A stretch of 64,000 nt of DNA from Armatimonadota bacterium (GTDB lineage Bacteria; Armatimonadota; Zipacnadia; JAUWAU01), in assembly GCA_030601885.1 (NCBI GenBank), contig JAUWAU010000014.1, positions 1-64,000 of the forward strand, given 5' to 3'. Both the position numbers and the translations under genes were made by a program. This document shows, in pieces, positions 60,518-64,000 of this stretch. The notes under the pieces are model-generated. The model did no database searches. It worked only from the letters and a program-made list of their open reading frames with translations, and was not told where the DNA came from. Within the stretch, counting starts at the first letter, position 1; each line of letters opens with the position of its first letter.

Positions 60518-63500
60518 ATGAACGAGAAGGCACCTTGGAGCAGCATGGTAGTGCTGACGGGGCTGGCGCTCTTTGCCGGGTGTGCCCCCCGGGGAGAGCC
60601 GCCCTGGTGGAATGCCTCCTGGCATTACCGCGTGAAACTCGACGTCGAGGTCCGGTACCGGATCAGAGATAACCAAGCCTATGGCGTGGTTGTCGCTCTC
60701 CCCGAGTTGCTCAAGGCGGCCGGTATCGCGGGCGAGATCGACCCGAGCTCCCCTCGAGTGGTCAGGTGCGCCAGAGGAGTGACGCATGTTCTTTCCATCG
60801 ACCTCGGCAAGATCTACAATCCGGTAAAGAAGGCCCTCGAGCAGGCCATCACCTTCCCGGTCACCGAGCGGGAATACGAGGCCGCGGACTACTACCTGTA
60901 CTTCGACACTCTCGCCAACGGCCGAAAGGATCCCCCACCGCACTATGATTCGCCGCCGAATCTGGTGCCCGATTGGGACTTCAGCACCGGGCTGGATCAA
61001 CTGCCGGCCGGGTGGGAATCGTCGCACGCTGAGTTTTTTCGACGCGGGCGATTCCCCGAGGAGGCCGACAGGGCGAGCGGGCTTGAGTTCCTGGTGGATG
61101 AGTCCAATGTCAAGTACTTCTCAGAGTCTACCGGAGAAGGCACGGAGGGCAGAGGGCGAACGGGCGGGGTGACCGTGTTTCGCTGGATGGATGTCGAGGA
61201 GTACTCGGGTCAGGAGATGCTCTTTCAGATCAAGTTCCTGCTCACACACGGCCCGTGGGGCCAGCCGGTACAGGTACGTCTCAGGCAGTTCCGCGACGCC
61301 AAAGAGCTCCGGCACTACGCTGTCGATCCACGGTGGCTGACGATCACGCTCGCCGAAGGCCAGGTGGTGCATTTCAGCCAGTACGGGCGGATCGCGAGCG
61401 GCACCGATAGGATCCGGTTGGAAATGGAGTTCCGCGGAGGTGTCACGACGTTCCCCTCGTGGCTGCCCCGCAGCGGTCCGCTGGACATCACTCCGATCCG
61501 CCAGTCCGACTACTACACAAACCTGTGCATTGGCGACATAGTCCTGAGGCCGGCGGGGAAGGTGAACTTCCCCGGCAAGACGTACGCGGAGTTCGTCCCC
61601 GGGAGATGGGGCGGAAAGAATGACACGGCATTCGATCTCGTCGGGTGTCGCCGGCTGGCCTTCGGCGTCTGGCCCTTCGGCGCCCAAGGCGAGGCGCGCC
61701 ATTTTCCGGCCCATCCGGCGCCCACAGCACTTCACTGGCCGCTTGATCGGGCCAAGGCCACCGACGCCCGGAAACTCCGGGGCCCCTCCCAGGGCACGCT
61801 GGAGTTCGACTTCATGCCCCATTGGGACTCTTCCGACAGCCTCCCACGCGACATCTTCCTCGGCCCCGCCAGATGGGAGCCGGACTTGGAGAGGGATCGT
61901 CTGCTGAAGCTCGCCCAACGTGGGGGTGTGCGGGTCGGGTTCAAGAGGGGGAACGGACAGAACAAGCTGTTCTTCCGCTACAGTGACGGGGACGAGAGGA
62001 GCCACGTCGTCAGCGCGAGCGTGGACTTCAGGAAGGATACGTGGTACTCGATCGCCGCCACCTGGGACTCGACCAAAGGCGAAATGGCCCTATTCGTAGA
62101 GGGGAAACGCGTTGCCATTACCAAGGACGAGCCCTTTGACTGGTACCTCGCGGACGACGGCCCCATGTGCTTTGGCGGCGGGGACGAAACAGGCGACGGG
62201 CAAGGGCGCCTCGACGCGGCCTTGGACAACGTCAGGATCTCCGACATCGTTCGATACACCAGCAACTACATACCGCCGAGACAGCCGTTCAGCATCGACC
62301 GGCACACGAGGGTTCTGTTCCCCTTCGATCGCCTACGGGAAGGCATCCACTACGGGGACGACGAGTACGTGGCCGTGTCGGCCATTGTGGAGGAGCCGCC
62401 CTTCAGGGAGGATGTGCTCCTTGAGCAGATTCAGCGCCGCAAGATATCCGCGCGCAACGTCGTCTTGACGCCCGCGGACCCGAAGCGCTTCGAGACGTTC
62501 CTGGCCCGGTTCCCGGATCGGGAGAAGTTGGCCGCGGCAAAGCGCATACCCGAGAGCGCGAAGTGCGAGCGCAGGAGGGTGGAAAAGCTCCTTCCGCCCG
62601 GGACCGACACGTACGATGTGGATGTGGCCGGCGACCACGATCCGGTCAATGTCTCGGTGACCGTCGAGCCCTTCACAGGCCCCCTCAGGAATCCCCGCGT
62701 GATCAACACTGCTTTGCCGGATCCCTTCAGTCTGACGACCGTGGGCAGGGACCTCAGGGAGCAGGGCGGTTCAGACGAGGAGGTGGCCGTGAGGGTCTTC
62801 CAGTACTTCCTGTGGCGGAATTGGTTCTTCGACGGCGGGCGCATGAAGTCCGAAAAGCACCAGCAGGTACCGGAATACGTGCCGTACAATGTGCTCAACG
62901 TGGGACCGCACAACGATTGCGGGGCACGCAACCAAGCGTTGTCGGTACTGTACGTGCGTGCGGGGCTCTCCTCGATGCATCCGCGCGACCACTACGGCCA
63001 CCATGGACAAGAGATCTTCTACGACGGCGCATGGCATTCGTACGACAATCCCTGGCGGCCGACGCTGAGCCGCGACAACCGACACATAGCCTCTGTCCGC
63101 GAGATATATGACGACCCACACAACTCTCTCCGCAGCGTGGGAGACGTCGGTTGGCACGGGCTTCTGGGCAGCGTGAAACTCCCGAGGAAGGCCCGCGGCA
63201 CCATCCCGTTCTTCGAACTCCCGGCGGGCTCCCGCTACGTCCGGTTGTGGCAGCTCGTGGGCCAAACGGACGACCCTCACAGACCCGTCGGCACGGTCGC
63301 CCACGGGATCATTGAGATACGCTCGAACCTCGCGGCCGGCAAGTTGCTATCCTGGGCCGAGGAGGCCACGAACCTGCGCATCGTCAAGCGAGGCGGCGTG
63401 GCATACCTGGCAAAGGAGAACAGGAGCGCGCCCGCTCGCCTACTGCTGCGCATCCGTGCCGCGTTCCCGTTCACCTCTGCGAGCCTGAAGCTCGGAGACA

Positions 63501-63811
63501 CTGCCAATGTAAGCCTGAGCGTCAGCGACGATGGCGGGCAGGCATGGAGCACGTTGCAGGCGAACAGGAATGCAACGGTCCGTATTGTGGCCGAGAGGAT
63601 CTATGAGTATCTGCTAAAGGCGGAGTTCACGTCTCCGGGGTCTCGGCTCGCCGACTTCAGCCTCCGGAGCGTCTTCTACTGCAACCCGCGCTCAATAAAC
63701 GCGGACTTGAAACTCGGCAGGAACGAGATGCGGCTCATATACGACGGCAAGCGCACGACGCCCGTGAAGATCACGCACGAGTGTCACGAGGTGCGCGAGG
63801 GCAATCGATAG
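60518..63811 (+). CDS. Lipoprotein with LamG and transglutaminase-like domains
   Basis: 1097 residues. A lipobox LFAGC (Cys22) implies membrane anchoring. The N-terminal part (ASWHYRVKLDVEVRYRI, DYYLYFDTLANG) resembles DUF2341-type beta domains. A LamG fold spans about 425-575 (GTLEFDFMPHW, DTWYSIAATWDSTKGEMALFVEGKRVAI). Near 799-845 a transglutaminase-like triad is visible: Cys in NDCGARNQALSVLYVRAGL, His in GHHGQEIFYDGAWHSYD, and Asp in SYDNPW. A C-terminal beta-rich part follows. Function unknown, perhaps cross-linking or peptidase activity on a surface polymer. ATG 60518 is chosen for the lipoprotein signal. Confidence 0.75.
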   Translation: MNEKAPWSSMVVLTGLALFAGCAPRGEPPWWNASWHYRVKLDVEVRYRIRDNQAYGVVVALPELLKAAGIAGEIDPSSPRVVRCARGVTHVLSIDLGKIYNPVKKALEQAITFPVTEREYEAADYYLYFDTLANGRKDPPPHYDSPPNLVPDWDFSTGLDQLPAGWESSHAEFFRRGRFPEEADRASGLEFLVDESNVKYFSESTGEGTEGRGRTGGVTVFRWMDVEEYSGQEMLFQIKFLLTHGPWGQPVQVRLRQFRDAKELRHYAVDPRWLTITLAEGQVVHFSQYGRIASGTDRIRLEMEFRGGVTTFPSWLPRSGPLDITPIRQSDYYTNLCIGDIVLRPAGKVNFPGKTYAEFVPGRWGGKNDTAFDLVGCRRLAFGVWPFGAQGEARHFPAHPAPTALHWPLDRAKATDARKLRGPSQGTLEFDFMPHWDSSDSLPRDIFLGPARWEPDLERDRLLKLAQRGGVRVGFKRGNGQNKLFFRYSDGDERSHVVSASVDFRKDTWYSIAATWDSTKGEMALFVEGKRVAITKDEPFDWYLADDGPMCFGGGDETGDGQGRLDAALDNVRISDIVRYTSNYIPPRQPFSIDRHTRVLFPFDRLREGIHYGDDEYVAVSAIVEEPPFREDVLLEQIQRRKISARNVVLTPADPKRFETFLARFPDREKLAAAKRIPESAKCERRRVEKLLPPGTDTYDVDVAGDHDPVNVSVTVEPFTGPLRNPRVINTALPDPFSLTTVGRDLREQGGSDEEVAVRVFQYFLWRNWFFDGGRMKSEKHQQVPEYVPYNVLNVGPHNDCGARNQALSVLYVRAGLSSMHPRDHYGHHGQEIFYDGAWHSYDNPWRPTLSRDNRHIASVREIYDDPHNSLRSVGDVGWHGLLGSVKLPRKARGTIPFFELPAGSRYVRLWQLVGQTDDPHRPVGTVAHGIIEIRSNLAAGKLLSWAEEATNLRIVKRGGVAYLAKENRSAPARLLLRIRAAFPFTSASLKLGDTANVSLSVSDDGGQAWSTLQANRNATVRIVAERIYEYLLKAEFTSPGSRLADFSLRSVFYCNPRSINADLKLGRNEMRLIYDGKRTTPVKITHECHEVREGNR

Positions 63812-63872
63812 AGAAGAACCGGGGGGCGCTCGTACCAACCCACTGCACGTTGCCGAAACGGATGGGGAGCCA

Positions 63873-64000
63873 ATGACCAAACTGCGCATTGCCGCCATCG
63901 GCGCGGGCTCAATGCCCCGGTCGCGATCGCGCGCTTACTTTGGGGTCATCACCAAGCTGACGGACATGTACGAGCTGTGCGCCGTGTGCGACCACGACGC
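63873..64000 (+). CDS. Gfo/Idh/MocA-type oxidoreductase, partial (cut by window end)
   Basis: Only 42 codons are visible (LRIAAIGAGSMPRSRSRAYF, MYELCAVCDHDA). The Rossmann GxGxM-like start and the later acidic AVCDHD match NAD(P)-dependent sugar dehydrogenases of the Gfo/Idh/MocA family. GGGGAG precedes ATG 63873. The gene continues beyond the window. Confidence 0.7.
   Translation, partial: MTKLRIAAIGAGSMPRSRSRAYFGVITKLTDMYELCAVCDHD

Overview
The window is GC-rich, densely coded bacterial DNA with no rRNA, tRNA or CRISPR array. The gene content is typical of uncultivated planctomycete, lentisphaerote, armatimonadote or hydrogenedentote genomes. It includes formylglycine sulfatases, parallel beta-helix proteins, BNR sialidases, a GH127 and an apiosidase-like GH140 hydrolase. 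It also has a uroporphyrinogen-decarboxylase-like protein next to a sodium symporter, a pseudopilin ending in an MDGHVKF-type motif, a VIT/VWA/DUF4159 protein, and a sigma factor fused to repeat domains. No marker gene is present, so the phylum is not resolved. The lifestyle suggested is degradation of sialylated, sulfated or plant-type polysaccharides.

Layout: 1-4.2 kb holds a large DUF6785-like membrane protein, an Fe-S protein and a DMT exporter. A 225-bp MITE with a perfect target duplication follows. 4.5-16.5 kb holds secreted LamG and beta-helix proteins, a sugar isomerase, a sialidase, an active-looking subtilisin, an IS3 relic and a tandem-domain sialidase. 16.5-19.8 kb holds a PDZ protein with a truncated copy of itself upstream, then an ankyrin membrane protein. 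19.9-22.7 kb is the VIT-VWA-DUF4159 protein. 23.3-30.0 kb (minus strand) is a catabolic cluster: mutarotase-symporter fusion, UroD-like protein, GH127, and an N-acetylneuraminate-lyase-like aldolase. With the two sialidases upstream this looks like a sialic acid utilisation set.

32.6-40.9 kb (minus strand) is a seven-gene efflux operon in the order TetR, TolC, HlyD, ATPase, ATPase, permease, permease, resembling cecR-ybhGFSR. It has a consensus promoter whose -10 lies inside a perfect 30-bp palindromic operator. A palindromic mobile element now separates the first permease from its ribosome binding site. 41-45.5 kb holds a methyltransferase with a signal peptide, a pseudopilin, an aminotransferase and a sulfatase.

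45.98-53.4 kb (minus strand) is the most unusual part. A sigma factor - membrane segment - beta-propeller - HEAT fusion of 1145 residues is followed by a secreted beta-helix protein and then a subtilisin homologue that has lost its nucleophile and oxyanion Asn. The last two genes are each preceded by an almost identical 88-nt structured leader RNA. The copies differ at only three positions, all unpaired in the model. 53.6-58.3 kb holds a Tat-exported sulfatase, a Tat-exported aldo/keto reductase and the GH140-like hydrolase. 58.4-60.3 kb has two zinc-ribbon/DUF2007 paralogues in tandem with an MreB-like actin. The window ends with a LamG/transglutaminase lipoprotein and the start of a Gfo/Idh/MocA oxidoreductase.
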